This document shows positions 55,989 through 63,942 of a DNA stretch of 64,000 bases, piece by piece. Origin of the DNA: Palsa-513 sp036510225 (GTDB lineage Bacteria; Actinomycetota; Thermoleophilia; Solirubrobacterales; Solirubrobacteraceae); NCBI GenBank assembly GCA_036510225.1, contig DATCEH010000125.1:182056-246055 (forward strand), written 5' to 3'. How positions within the stretch are numbered: position 1 is the stretch's first letter; each line of letters starts with the position of its first letter. The notes beneath the pieces were generated by a model that saw nothing but the letters and a program-made list of their open reading frames with translations, made no database searches and had not been told where the DNA came from. Made by a program: the position numbers and the translations under genes.

Positions 55989-57164
55989 TCAGCCGCCGAG
56001 CGTGAGGATCTGGATCGCCTCGCTCGAGACGGCCGTGTGATCCGGGCGGACGTGGACGATCGCGAAGACCGTCAGGCTCTGGTGCTTGCTCGTCGAATAC
56101 GCCTTCAGGGCGACTCCCTGCGCGTTGAGCGAGAAGGCGAGCTGCCCGGTCGTCGTGCTGTGGGTCAGCGTGTTGGCGATCGTCGTGAAGCCGTCGTGCC
56201 GGGGGTAGCCCTTGTTGCCCGGGCGGATCTCCTTGGCCCGCAGGACGATTCGCAGGCCGCTCGAGCAGTCGGACTTGAACGCGCCGCCCGGGCCGCCGGT
56301 CAGCGCGGACGCGAGCGCGCCCAGCACGGAGCTGGCCATCGCCTGCGCCACGGCCGGCGTGCATGCCGGCTGCTGCGAAGCCGGGCCGGTCGCCGGCGCC
56401 GGCACCGTGACGACCTCGGCCGGGTCGCTGCACGAGCCGTCCACCGCCGTGTTGTTGGCGTCCCCGCCATAGTGTGCGACCCACCGGTAGGCCCCGGCCG
56501 CCGGCGGGTGGTACGGAGTCGAGACCGTGGAGACGGAGGCCGGCTCGGCGACCGTGAAGACCGGGCTGGCGCAGGCCGCGTCGTTCGGGCCGTACGCGTT
56601 GAAGGTGATCGCCCCGGTCGGCTTGTACCCGCCCGTCAGGACCGCTGTGTCGGTGATCGTCCCGGTCGCGCTGACCGCCGACGCGGCCGTCGTCAGGGTC
56701 GGCGTCGCCCGGGTCACGACGACCGATTCTCCGACCCCGCCGCACGTCCCGGCCACCGGTGAGTTGTTCGTGTCCCCGCTGTAGGCCGCGATGATCTGGT
56801 AGGTGCCCGGCGTCGTCGGCGTGTAGGCGGGCGACACGGTCGGCACGGCCAGCTTGACCGCCGGCGACGTGAAGACCGGCGTCCCCATGCACGTCGTGTC
56901 GGCCGGCCCGTAGATCTTGAACGTGACCGTCCCGGTCGGGCTCGATCCGGCGCCGACGAGCGCCGTGTCGGTGATCGTCCCGCCGACGGGAACCGACCCC
57001 GACGCGAACGTCGCGAGGTTCGGCGTGCTCAACGCCTCGACCGGCGCCGAGCCGATCAGGAGCGCGGCCAGTGTCCCCAGGAGCCCCGTCCCGGCGAGCG
57101 CGACGCGCACGGCCGGCGCGGGCCGGCGGGGTGGGCTGCTGGTCTTGAAGCTCGGTACTCGCAT
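55989..57164 (-). CDS. Secreted protein with two Ig-like repeats
   Basis: This 391-residue protein has an N-terminal signal peptide (VALAGTGLLGTLAALLIGSAPVEA), two Ig-like repeats of about 95 residues (about 48-150 and 150-245) sharing GTITDTA, PTGxxTF and the AYSGDTNN/HYGGDANN motif, as in Big_3_5-type bacterial Ig domains, and a C-terminal domain of about 120 residues with a conserved Cys pair and unknown fold. Cysteines in each repeat (DTTCMGT, GTCGGVG) are positioned to form disulfides. Probably an envelope or adhesion protein. Confidence 0.75.
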   Translation of the reverse strand: MRVPSFKTSSPPRRPAPAVRVALAGTGLLGTLAALLIGSAPVEALSTPNLATFASGSVPVGGTITDTALVGAGSSPTGTVTFKIYGPADTTCMGTPVFTSPAVKLAVPTVSPAYTPTTPGTYQIIAAYSGDTNNSPVAGTCGGVGESVVVTRATPTLTTAASAVSATGTITDTAVLTGGYKPTGAITFNAYGPNDAACASPVFTVAEPASVSTVSTPYHPPAAGAYRWVAHYGGDANNTAVDGSCSDPAEVVTVPAPATGPASQQPACTPAVAQAMASSVLGALASALTGGPGGAFKSDCSSGLRIVLRAKEIRPGNKGYPRHDGFTTIANTLTHSTTTGQLAFSLNAQGVALKAYSTSKHQSLTVFAIVHVRPDHTAVSSEAIQILTLGG

Positions 57165-57321
57165 GATCGTCGCGACCGCTCTGCCGCTCGCCGCGGACTC
57201 TAGACGATCGACCCGACGCGACTCGTCGGGCCGGCCGCCGGCCGCCGTCGGGCGGAATCCGGGTTCCCGGGATCGGCTCGGGGTATGCTCGCCTCGTCAT
57301 GCAGATCACGACCGGCCCGCA

Positions 57322-58425
57322 ATGAGGATTCGCGCCGCCGTACTCGAGGAGTTCGCCAAGCCGCTCGTCGTCCGGGACGTCGAGCTCGACGAGCCGGGAC
57401 CCGGCGAGGTGCTCGTCAGGCTCGTCGCGTGTGGCGTCTGTCACACCGACATGTACACCGCGTCGGGGGCCGACCCGTCCGGGTACGCGCCGACCGTCCT
57501 CGGCCACGAGGGCGCCGGCGTCGTCGAGCGGGTCGGGGCCGATGTCCGCCTGGTCGCGCCGGGCGACCACGTCGTGACGCTGTTCTCCCCCCAGTGCGGC
57601 GAGTGCGTCCACTGCGTCAGCCCCCTGACCAACCTCTGCCTGGCGATCCGCGAGCAGCAGAACCTCGGCTACCTGCCGGACGCGACGACCCGCCTGTCGA
57701 TCGACGCCGAGCCCCTCCGGCACTTCATGGGGACGTCGACCTTCGCGCAGTACACGGTGATGCCGGAGATCGCCCTCGCCAGGATCGACCCGGAGGCGCC
57801 GCTCGACCGGGCCTGCCTGTTCGCCTGCGGCCTGTCGACCGGGCTCGGCGCCGCAATCAGGACGGCGGCGGTTCGCGAGGGCTCGACCTGCGTCGTCTTC
57901 GGCGCCGGCCTCGTCGGCCTCGGCGCGGTCGCCGGCGCCCGCCTCCAGGGCGCCGAGCGGATCGTCTGCGTCGACCTCTCGCCCGACCGGCTCGAGCTCG
58001 CCCGCGGACAGGGTGCGACCGACGTGATGATCGGCGGGCCCGACACGGTGGCCGCGGTCCTCGAGATGACCGGCGGCTTCGGGGCCGACTACACCTTCGA
58101 GGCGACTGGCAACGTCGCCGTGATGCGCCAGGCCGTCGAGTCCGCCCGCATGGGCTGGGGCCTGTGCACGGTCGCCGGGGTCGCCGGCCGGGGCGAGACG
58201 CTCGACATCATCCCCCGCTACCTGATCACCGGCCGGCGCGTCTGCGGGAGCTCGTTCGGCGGTCTCAAGGGCCGCGACGACGTGCCCGTCCTCGTCAGCC
58301 GGTACCTCGCCGGCGAGATCGACGTCGACCCGCTCGTCTCCCACCGGATCACGCTCGACGAGGTGAATCGGGGCTTCGAGCTGATCGAGGCACACGACGG
58401 CATTCGCAGCGTCATCGAGTTCTGA
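57322..58425 (+). CDS. Zinc-dependent alcohol dehydrogenase (class III-like)
   Basis: This is a 367-residue medium-chain dehydrogenase. The catalytic zinc site has Cys40 in CGVCHTD and His62-Glu63 in GHEGAGVVE; structural zinc cysteines are Cys92, 95, 98 and 106 (CGECVHCVSPLTNLC). The Rossmann motif is VVFGAGLVGLGAVAGARL. The layout matches S-(hydroxymethyl)glutathione/mycothiol-dependent formaldehyde dehydrogenases and related class III ADHs. ATG 57322 fits the family; 157 bases separate it from the divergent Ig-repeat gene. Confidence 0.9.
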   Translation: MRIRAAVLEEFAKPLVVRDVELDEPGPGEVLVRLVACGVCHTDMYTASGADPSGYAPTVLGHEGAGVVERVGADVRLVAPGDHVVTLFSPQCGECVHCVSPLTNLCLAIREQQNLGYLPDATTRLSIDAEPLRHFMGTSTFAQYTVMPEIALARIDPEAPLDRACLFACGLSTGLGAAIRTAAVREGSTCVVFGAGLVGLGAVAGARLQGAERIVCVDLSPDRLELARGQGATDVMIGGPDTVAAVLEMTGGFGADYTFEATGNVAVMRQAVESARMGWGLCTVAGVAGRGETLDIIPRYLITGRRVCGSSFGGLKGRDDVPVLVSRYLAGEIDVDPLVSHRITLDEVNRGFELIEAHDGIRSVIEF

Positions 58426-58443
58426 GCGCCGGACGGGCCGGGC

Positions 58444-59325
58444 GTGCGCCTGCTCGCAGACGACGGCCTGCCCGACCGGATCGAGCTCGACGACGACCTC
58501 CTGATCGAGGCCGACAACATCCGCGTGCTCGACGCCCTCCCGGACGCCGCGTTCGACCTGATCTACATCGATCCGCCGTTCAACACCGGCGGGCGGCAGA
58601 CGCGGAGGACCCTGGAGGTGGAACCGTTGGTTGGGGGCACGCCCGGCTTCGGCGGCCGCGGCTACGCACGTCGGGAGGTCTCGCGCAGTGACTACGCAGA
58701 CGATTTCGACGACTACCTCGGCTTCCTCTCGCCCCGCCTGCGGCGCGCCCGCGACCTGCTGGCCGCGCACGGGACGCTCTACGTCCACCTCGACTACCGC
58801 GAGGCCCACTACGTCAAGCTCGAGCTCGACCGGATCTTCGGCCGGGAGTGCTTCCTCAACGAGCTGATCTGGGCCTACGACTACGGCGCCCGGACGACGC
58901 GGCGCTGGCCGGCCAAGCACGACACGATCCTCGTCTACGTCCGCGACCCGCGGGAGTACTGGTTCGACTCGGCGGCGGTCGACCGCGAGCCGTACATGGC
59001 GCCCGGGTTGGTGGGCCCGGAGAAGGCCGCCCGCGGAAAGCTGCCGACGTCGGTCTGGTGGCACACGATCGTCCCGACCAACGGCGCCGAGAAGACCGGG
59101 TATCCGACGCAGAAGCCGGAGGGCGTCGTGCGACGGATCGTGGGAGCGTCGTCCCGGTCGGGCGGGTGGTGCCTGGACTTCTTCGCTGGATCCGGCACGC
59201 TCGGCGCGGTCTGCGCCCAGCTCGGCCGCCGCTACGTGCTCGTCGACTGCAACCCCGCCGCGATCGCGATCGCCCACGCCCGCCTGCGGTCTGCCCCGCC
59301 CGCCGACACCCAGCCGCTGTTCTGA
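58444..59325 (+). CDS. DNA methyltransferase (beta-class, site-specific)
   Basis: This 293-residue amino-methyltransferase has motif IV DPPFN at residues 43-47 in the N-terminal half and motif I FAGSGT at 247-252 in the C-terminal half. That order marks the beta class, which methylates adenine N6 or cytosine N4. TQKPEGVVRRIV is the typical pre-motif I segment. No restriction gene or specificity subunit is next to it, so it looks like an orphan methylase. Its GTG start follows the ADH stop by 18 bases, suggesting a shared transcript. Confidence 0.9.
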   Translation: MRLLADDGLPDRIELDDDLLIEADNIRVLDALPDAAFDLIYIDPPFNTGGRQTRRTLEVEPLVGGTPGFGGRGYARREVSRSDYADDFDDYLGFLSPRLRRARDLLAAHGTLYVHLDYREAHYVKLELDRIFGRECFLNELIWAYDYGARTTRRWPAKHDTILVYVRDPREYWFDSAAVDREPYMAPGLVGPEKAARGKLPTSVWWHTIVPTNGAEKTGYPTQKPEGVVRRIVGASSRSGGWCLDFFAGSGTLGAVCAQLGRRYVLVDCNPAAIAIAHARLRSAPPADTQPLF

Positions 59326-59374
59326 TCACCAGCCCGGCGCCCGGCCCGCCTTCTGGGTCGCCGATCGTCGGGGT

Positions 59375-60148
59375 CTACGCGACGCCCGCCGGCTCCCGGC
59401 GGGACTTCAGCGACTCGAAGCGCTGCTCCCAGTCGTTCTGCCGGCGCTTGGCGTCGCCGATGAACGGCGAGAAGGCGATCGCCTTGAGGACCAGCCAGTT
59501 GACGATGTTGGCCGGGGAGCGCAGCGGTCGGACGAAGTCGACGAAGAGCACGACGCGGACCCCGTCGGTGTCGTTCCACGCCTCGTGGTCGTAGGTGTCG
59601 TCGAAGATCAGCGAGCCGCCTTCAGACCAGTGGCGGACGTCCTGGTCGACGCGGATCCGGCAGCCGTCGACCGGCTCGGGGATCTTCAGGCCGAGGTGGT
59701 AGCGGAGCACGCCCTTGTACGGGCCGCGGTGGGCCTCGACGTGCTTGCCCGGCGAGAGAATCGAGAAGAACGCCGTCTTCATCCCGGGGATCTCCGCGCA
59801 CAGGCGGGCCGTCTCCGGGCAGCGCGCGCAGTTGGCCTGCGACTTGAAGCCGTAGCCGTAGAGGAAGTACGTCTTCCAGTTGTCGTCGTTGGTGATGCTC
59901 GCCTGGTCGACCGAGATCTCCTGGAAGTTCGGCAGCAGCTCGCGATCCTCGAGCACCCGGTCCAGCTCGGCGCGGATCTCCGGCCAGCCGTCCTCCAGCT
60001 TCCGCGTCCAGGCGAAGCTCGCCGCGTCGAAGAACGTCGCCTCCCCGACGAGCGACGCCCGGCCGATCAGTCGCTCGATCCGCCAGAGGGCCCGCTCCCC
60101 GACGAACACCGTCGCCCCGACGATGCGCTCCCTCGTGGCGTCCCGCAT
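59375..60148 (-). CDS. Aspartyl/asparaginyl beta-hydroxylase family protein
   Basis: This is a 257-residue 2-oxoglutarate/Fe(II)-dependent dioxygenase. The iron and oxoglutarate motif is HVEAHRGPYKGVLRYHLGL (His and Arg visible) with a second His in FDDTYDHEAWN. YGYGFKSQANCARCPETARL is typical of this bacterial subgroup, members of which hydroxylate lipids (LpxO-like) or peptides. Substrate unknown. It is the only dioxygenase in the window and faces the DNA methyltransferase gene convergently. Confidence 0.88.
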   Translation of the reverse strand: MRDATRERIVGATVFVGERALWRIERLIGRASLVGEATFFDAASFAWTRKLEDGWPEIRAELDRVLEDRELLPNFQEISVDQASITNDDNWKTYFLYGYGFKSQANCARCPETARLCAEIPGMKTAFFSILSPGKHVEAHRGPYKGVLRYHLGLKIPEPVDGCRIRVDQDVRHWSEGGSLIFDDTYDHEAWNDTDGVRVVLFVDFVRPLRSPANIVNWLVLKAIAFSPFIGDAKRRQNDWEQRFESLKSRREPAGVA

Positions 60149-60308
60149 GTCTGCCTCCTCGGTCGATCTCGGTCAGCCCCGCACCCGGCCGACGGCCTCG
60201 GGCTCGGCTGCGGGAGCGCAGCCCATCCCCCATGGTAGGAGCTGCCGCTCAGCGCTCTCGACGGACGTCTCCGACGAGCGACGAGCGACCGTCCCGAACG
60301 AGCGAGCC

Positions 60309-60773
60309 CTATTCGGCGGCGGGGACGATCTCGGACCGGCCCGAGGCGACCGCGCCGAGGACCAGGGCGAGCAGTCGATTGTTGCTGAGCAGGCTCGGTC
60401 GCTGGCACCGGGCGCACCGAAAGCGCCAGCGCAGGAGGGGTTCTCCCGGCATCGCGACCGGCACCCCGGCAGCCGCTTCGCCCGCCGGATCCCACTCCCC
60501 GTCGATCGGCGCCCGCGGGCTGAAATGCACCCGCGCGGTCGCCGCGTCCAGGCCGCACCAGAGAAACGGCTCCGTGCAGGTCGCGTTCGCGCACATCAGC
60601 GCCGTCGGCGGGTGACCCCGGAACGGCGCCAGCGTGTAGTTGAGCTCGGCATCGCGGATCGCCTGGGCCGGACCGAGAATGCGCAGCCGGTCGAGGGCGC
60701 GGCGCAGCTCCCTGTCGGTCGGTCTTCTCGGACTGCTCGCCGGTGGGCCGGGAGAGCTCGGCGGCGCGGGCAT
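60309..60773 (-). CDS. Uncharacterised Cys-motif protein
   Basis: This 154-residue protein is not recognised. It has a disordered Pro/Ser N-terminus, a helix (TDRELRRALDRLRILG), and a compact part with CANATC, WCG and a later CARC, spaced like a degenerate zinc site. Start ATG 60773 has no strong ribosome site in front. Codon use looks like the neighbours. It is weaker than other genes but the cysteine pattern supports a real protein. Confidence 0.5.
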   Translation of the reverse strand: MPAPPSSPGPPASSPRRPTDRELRRALDRLRILGPAQAIRDAELNYTLAPFRGHPPTALMCANATCTEPFLWCGLDAATARVHFSPRAPIDGEWDPAGEAAAGVPVAMPGEPLLRWRFRCARCQRPSLLSNNRLLALVLGAVASGRSEIVPAAE

Positions 60774-60903
60774 CGGTCCAGACTAACCCTGAATCCCTCC
60801 GGGTGGGCGGATTGTCGGGTCGACCGGGCTCCTCCAGGGCGGCGGAGGGGATGTTCTCGACGTTTCATCGCGAAATGGTTGCCTGAGTCAGTCAGCTACT
60901 TTT

Positions 60904-60926
60904 CGTGGAGAGTCTTCTTCTCCACG
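60904..60926. terminator. Hairpin downstream of the amidohydrolase operon
   Basis: CGTGGAGA (60904-60911) and TCTCCACG (60919-60926) form a perfect 8-base stem with a 7-base loop, about 48 bases past the GntR stop on the minus strand. It has no T tract on that strand, so termination is a guess. A run of nine C residues lies nearby at 60934-60942 on the plus strand. Confidence 0.4.
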
Positions 60927-60973
60927 ACCCGGTCCCCCCCCCGCCGAGAGCGCTGCCTGCCTGACCTCCCGGG

Positions 60974-61717
60974 CTAGAGGCGATCTTCGCCCGCCGCCGC
61001 ATTGAGCAGCGCCCCGGCGGTCATCATCCGCTCGATCGCCTGGGCCGCTCGCGCCGCCGCCTGGGCCATCGCCTCGTCGAGGTGGGCGCCCATCAGGCTC
61101 GCCGCCGTGTCGGGGTCCCCGGCGAGCAGGGCATCGAGGATCGCCAGGTGCTGGGTCGTGGTGACGAGGATCCGCTGGTGGTGGACGAAGTTCTGCATCC
61201 GTACGACCCGGATCCGATCGTTGACGACCTGGAGCTGCTCGGCGATCGCCGGGTTGCCGGCGGCCTGCGCCAGACGAAGGTGGAAGTGCTCGTCGATCAC
61301 GACCAGGCCCGGGTCGGGCGCCGGGGGGTTCGCGGCGAGCCCGGTCCAGTCGTCGTGGATCGTCTGCAGGGCGACCTCGTCATGACGCTCGCCGTGCGCC
61401 CGCGGCCGGACCAGGCAGGCCAGCTCGAGAATTCGTCGCAGCTCGTAGAGATCCCTGATCCCGGCGAGGTTCGGGCTGCGCGGGTAGAAGCCGCCCGTCG
61501 GCCGGCGGACGACGAGCCCTTCGGCCTCGAGCCGCATCAAGGCCTCCCGCACCGGCGTCCGCGAGGCGCCGAGCCGCTCGGCCAGGCTGACCTCGGCCAG
61601 CCGCTCGATCAGCGGGTACTCGCCGAACAGCAGACCCCGCCGGAGCTCGTCGTAGACGTCGCTGGACCGCGGGCGGGCCGCCTTCGGGCGCGGTCTGATG
61701 CGCGGCCGGCCGGTCAC
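60974..61717 (-). CDS. GntR-family transcription regulator (FCD subfamily)
   Basis: This is a 247-residue regulator with a winged-helix domain (about 20-90; AEVSLAERLGASRTPVREAL then MRLEAEGLVVRRPTGGF) and an all-helical FCD effector domain (about 100-235) with DLYELRRILE, IDEHFHLRLAQAAGNP and the metal-site His residues. The GTG at 61717 overlaps the stop of the AtzH-like gene (GTGA); a start at 61771 would run through it. Being last in the operon, it probably controls its own transcription through sites upstream of the first gene. Confidence 0.9.
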   Translation of the reverse strand: MTGRPRIRPRPKAARPRSSDVYDELRRGLLFGEYPLIERLAEVSLAERLGASRTPVREALMRLEAEGLVVRRPTGGFYPRSPNLAGIRDLYELRRILELACLVRPRAHGERHDEVALQTIHDDWTGLAANPPAPDPGLVVIDEHFHLRLAQAAGNPAIAEQLQVVNDRIRVVRMQNFVHHQRILVTTTQHLAILDALLAGDPDTAASLMGAHLDEAMAQAAARAAQAIERMMTAGALLNAAAGEDRL

Positions 61718-62106
61718 CGGGCGACGGCCTGGAGGTCGAGTTGCGACACGTGGGCCGTAACGATCCTCCATCCGTCTTCGGTTCGCACCCAGGTCTGCGA
61801 CTGCCGGCCGGTGACGCCGGATCTGGTCCGCCGGAACTCGGCCGAGGTCACCCCGACGTCACGCCCGAACGTGGTGACGACCGCGTGGACGATCTCCCGC
61901 TCGAGATCGTCGACCGAGCGTTGCCCGCGAAAGCGGGCGATCGCCTCGTGGCTGTAGAGGTTCTCCGCCGCCCCGTAGCGGACGGCCAGCGGGTCGTTCC
62001 AGAACAGCGCGTCGAGCTCGTCGACGTCGTTGGACAGGAACGCCGTCTCGTAGCGCTCGAACTGCCGGGTCACCTCGGCGACGACGTCGGGGAGGTTCAC
62101 CTCCAT
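61714..62106 (-). CDS. AtzH/HpxZ-like protein (DUF3225, SnoaL-like)
   Basis: This 130-residue alpha+beta-barrel protein matches the DUF3225 family: ETAFLSNDVDELDALFW, VRYGAAENLYSHEAIARFR and VTGRQSQTWVRTEDGWRIVTAH (here the GRQSQTW...GWRIV part). In Pseudomonas the relative AtzH is an amidohydrolase that acts after AtzE in cyanuric acid breakdown; in Klebsiella HpxZ is in an oxalurate operon. It overlaps the amidase by 10 bases and the regulator by 4. Confidence 0.85.
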   Translation of the reverse strand: MEVNLPDVVAEVTRQFERYETAFLSNDVDELDALFWNDPLAVRYGAAENLYSHEAIARFRGQRSVDDLEREIVHAVVTTFGRDVGVTSAEFRRTRSGVTGRQSQTWVRTEDGWRIVTAHVSQLDLQAVAR

Positions 62107-63494
62107 GGGGTCACCGCCGACGCCATCCTCGCCAGGCCGCGCTCCTCGAGCTCGGCGGCAACCCGCAGCAGCGTGCGCTCGGCGAAGTGCCCGCCGATCA
62201 GCTGGACGCCCAGCGGCAGGCCGCCGACGGTGGTCACCGGGATGCTCAGCACCGGCAGGCCGGCGAACGAGATCGGCTGCGTGTAGACGCCGAGATACGG
62301 CTGGGTCAGCACCCTCGCCCCGTCGACGATCGCCTCCCGCTGGCCGACGACCGGCGCCGGGAACGGCGTGGCCGGAGCGAGGATCACGTCGACCGTCTGC
62401 AGGAGGGCCCGCATCCGCTCGCGGAAGGCCACGCGGAACTCCTGCGCCTGGAGGTAGGCCCGCGCCGGGGCGAGCGCGCCGGCCAGGAAGCGGTCGCGCG
62501 TCATCGGGTCGAAGTCGGCCGGCCGGCTGCGCAGCGACGCGAGGTGCAGTTGCGCGCCCTCGGTCGCCGTGATCACCATCGCCGCCGCCCGGGCCTCGCG
62601 CGCGTGGGGGATCGTGATCCGCTCACTGACGCCGAGCGCGTCGGCCAGATCGGAGACCGCCGCCAGGGCCTCCGGGCTTCCGCCCCGCGCGAAGTAGCCG
62701 TCGGCGACGGCCAGCCGCAGGCCGTCGATGCCCGCGCCGAGGTCGACCGCCTCCTCGCGCGGCCGGTCGGCGCTCACCGGGTCGTCGGGGTCGTAACCGT
62801 GGAGGACGGCGAAGCTGACGGCCAGATCCCGCACGCTGGGCGCCAGGGCGCCGACGACGTCGAGCGTGTCGCAGAACGGCAGCATCCCCCGGCAGGAGAC
62901 GCGGCCGTAGGTCGGCTTGAGACCGAACACCCCGCACACGGCCGCCGGGACGCGGACCGACCCGTTGGTGTCCGAGCCGAGCGTCAACGGGACGAAGCCG
63001 GCCGCGACGGCGGCGCCCGACCCGCCCGAGGACCCGCCGGCGACACGCGTCAGGTCGAAGGGGTTGTGGCAGGCCCCGTAGTGGGCGTTCTCGGTCGTGA
63101 AGCCGTACGCGTACTCGTCCATGTTGAGCAGGCCGACCAGCACCGCGCCGGCCTGTGACAGCCGCCTGACGGCCTCGGCGTCGGCGCTCGCCGGCGGATC
63201 GTCCGCACTGATCTTCGAACCGGCGACCGTGACCTCGCCGGCCACGTCGAAGAGGTTCTTGACCGCGAACGGAACCCCCGCCAACGGTCCGGGGTCGATG
63301 CCCGCGGCGACCAGCTCGTCGACTCGCCGGGCGTCGGCCAGGGCCCGACCGGCGAGCACCCCGGTGAAGCTGTTGACCACGTCGTCCCCGGCGGCGATCG
63401 CTCCGAGCGCCCGCTCGGCGACCGCCACGGCCGAGATCGCTCCGGCCCGGACCTGACCGGCGATACCGACCGCGTCGTCGGTCATCCGGTTCAC
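62097..63494 (-). CDS. AtzE-family amidohydrolase
   Basis: This is a 465-residue amidase-signature enzyme. The Ser-cisSer-Lys triad is visible: Lys79 in PFAVKNLFDV, the Ser pair in GGSSGGSG at about 153-160 and the nucleophile Ser179 in GSDTNGS. GFTTENAHYGACHNPFDL is typical of the AtzE/HpxY group, which cleaves carboxybiuret or oxalurate-type substrates and needs a small partner. The GTG at 63494 overlaps the stop of the small AtzG-like gene. Length matches the family. Confidence 0.9.
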   Translation of the reverse strand: MNRMTDDAVGIAGQVRAGAISAVAVAERALGAIAAGDDVVNSFTGVLAGRALADARRVDELVAAGIDPGPLAGVPFAVKNLFDVAGEVTVAGSKISADDPPASADAEAVRRLSQAGAVLVGLLNMDEYAYGFTTENAHYGACHNPFDLTRVAGGSSGGSGAAVAAGFVPLTLGSDTNGSVRVPAAVCGVFGLKPTYGRVSCRGMLPFCDTLDVVGALAPSVRDLAVSFAVLHGYDPDDPVSADRPREEAVDLGAGIDGLRLAVADGYFARGGSPEALAAVSDLADALGVSERITIPHAREARAAAMVITATEGAQLHLASLRSRPADFDPMTRDRFLAGALAPARAYLQAQEFRVAFRERMRALLQTVDVILAPATPFPAPVVGQREAIVDGARVLTQPYLGVYTQPISFAGLPVLSIPVTTVGGLPLGVQLIGGHFAERTLLRVAAELEERGLARMASAVTPWR

Positions 63495-63688
63495 GTCTCG
63501 CCCCCCGCCGGCGTCCGGCCCGCCCCGGTGCCGGTCCCGGCGATCGACGGGATGTCGAGCGCCTCGACCAGCGCCGCGTTGTCGCAGAGCACCGCCAGGT
63601 GGCCGATCACCCCCGGCCACCAGGCGTCCCGGATCTCCAGCCCGGCCAGGCGGGCCGCCGCTCGGGCGTAGGTGTCGAGCTCATCCAC
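63491..63688 (-). CDS. AtzG-like small amidase subunit (DUF4089)
   Basis: This 65-residue helical protein (VDELDTYARAAARLAGLEIR, WPGVIGHLAVLCDNAALV) is like AtzG/HpxX, the GatC-like partner that stabilises AtzE. GGAGG lies six bases before the GTG at 63688, which decides this start over a much longer frame to 63943. Length (AtzG is about 68 residues) and gene order support the call. The stop overlaps the amidase start by 4 bases, consistent with stoichiometric coupling. Confidence 0.85.
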   Translation of the reverse strand: MDELDTYARAAARLAGLEIRDAWWPGVIGHLAVLCDNAALVEALDIPSIAGTGTGAGRTPAGGET

Positions 63689-63770
63689 GGTGGGCCTCCG
63701 CAACGCAGTCGAGGGTTGAACCGGCGCTCCGCGCGGCTTGAGACGCGCGGGCCGATCTGTGGACACCACG

Positions 63771-63776
63771 GTATAC
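63771..63776. promoter_or_regulatory. GTATAC palindrome (candidate operator half)
   Basis: The palindrome GTATAC lies in the 254-base divergent intergenic region upstream of the AtzG-like gene, about 83 bases from its start. FCD-type GntR regulators commonly bind short palindromes such as TTGTATACAA, and the operon encodes one. The flanks here are not symmetric, so it is the weaker of two copies. Confidence 0.35.
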
Positions 63777-63891
63777 ACGCCGACCGGCAGAAGCGATGGC
63801 CCTCGTGTCCATGCCGTTTTGTGCGTTTGGTCCATGGTGCCGGGGATCCGCCGGCCGTACGTTGTAGTCGCTGGCGCTCTGTCGACGACGA

Positions 63892-63899
63892 TGTATACA
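63892..63899. promoter_or_regulatory. TGTATACA palindrome (candidate GntR operator)
   Basis: The 8-base palindrome TGTATACA, in ATGTATACAA, is one mismatch from the TTGTATACAA type bound by some FCD-GntR proteins. It is 44 bases before a putative ATG at 63943 and 204 bases from the AtzG-like start, so it could regulate a divergent promoter on either side. It is AT-rich relative to its surroundings. Confidence 0.4.
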
Positions 63900-63942
63900 A
63901 CTCCCGGGCGGGTCGCTTGGGACGGCCCAGAGAAAGGGTCCA

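Noticed and set aside
55576..59277. A 1233-codon open frame on the minus strand
   Set aside because: It runs through the Ig-repeat, dehydrogenase and methylase genes in wrong frames and has no domain signal.
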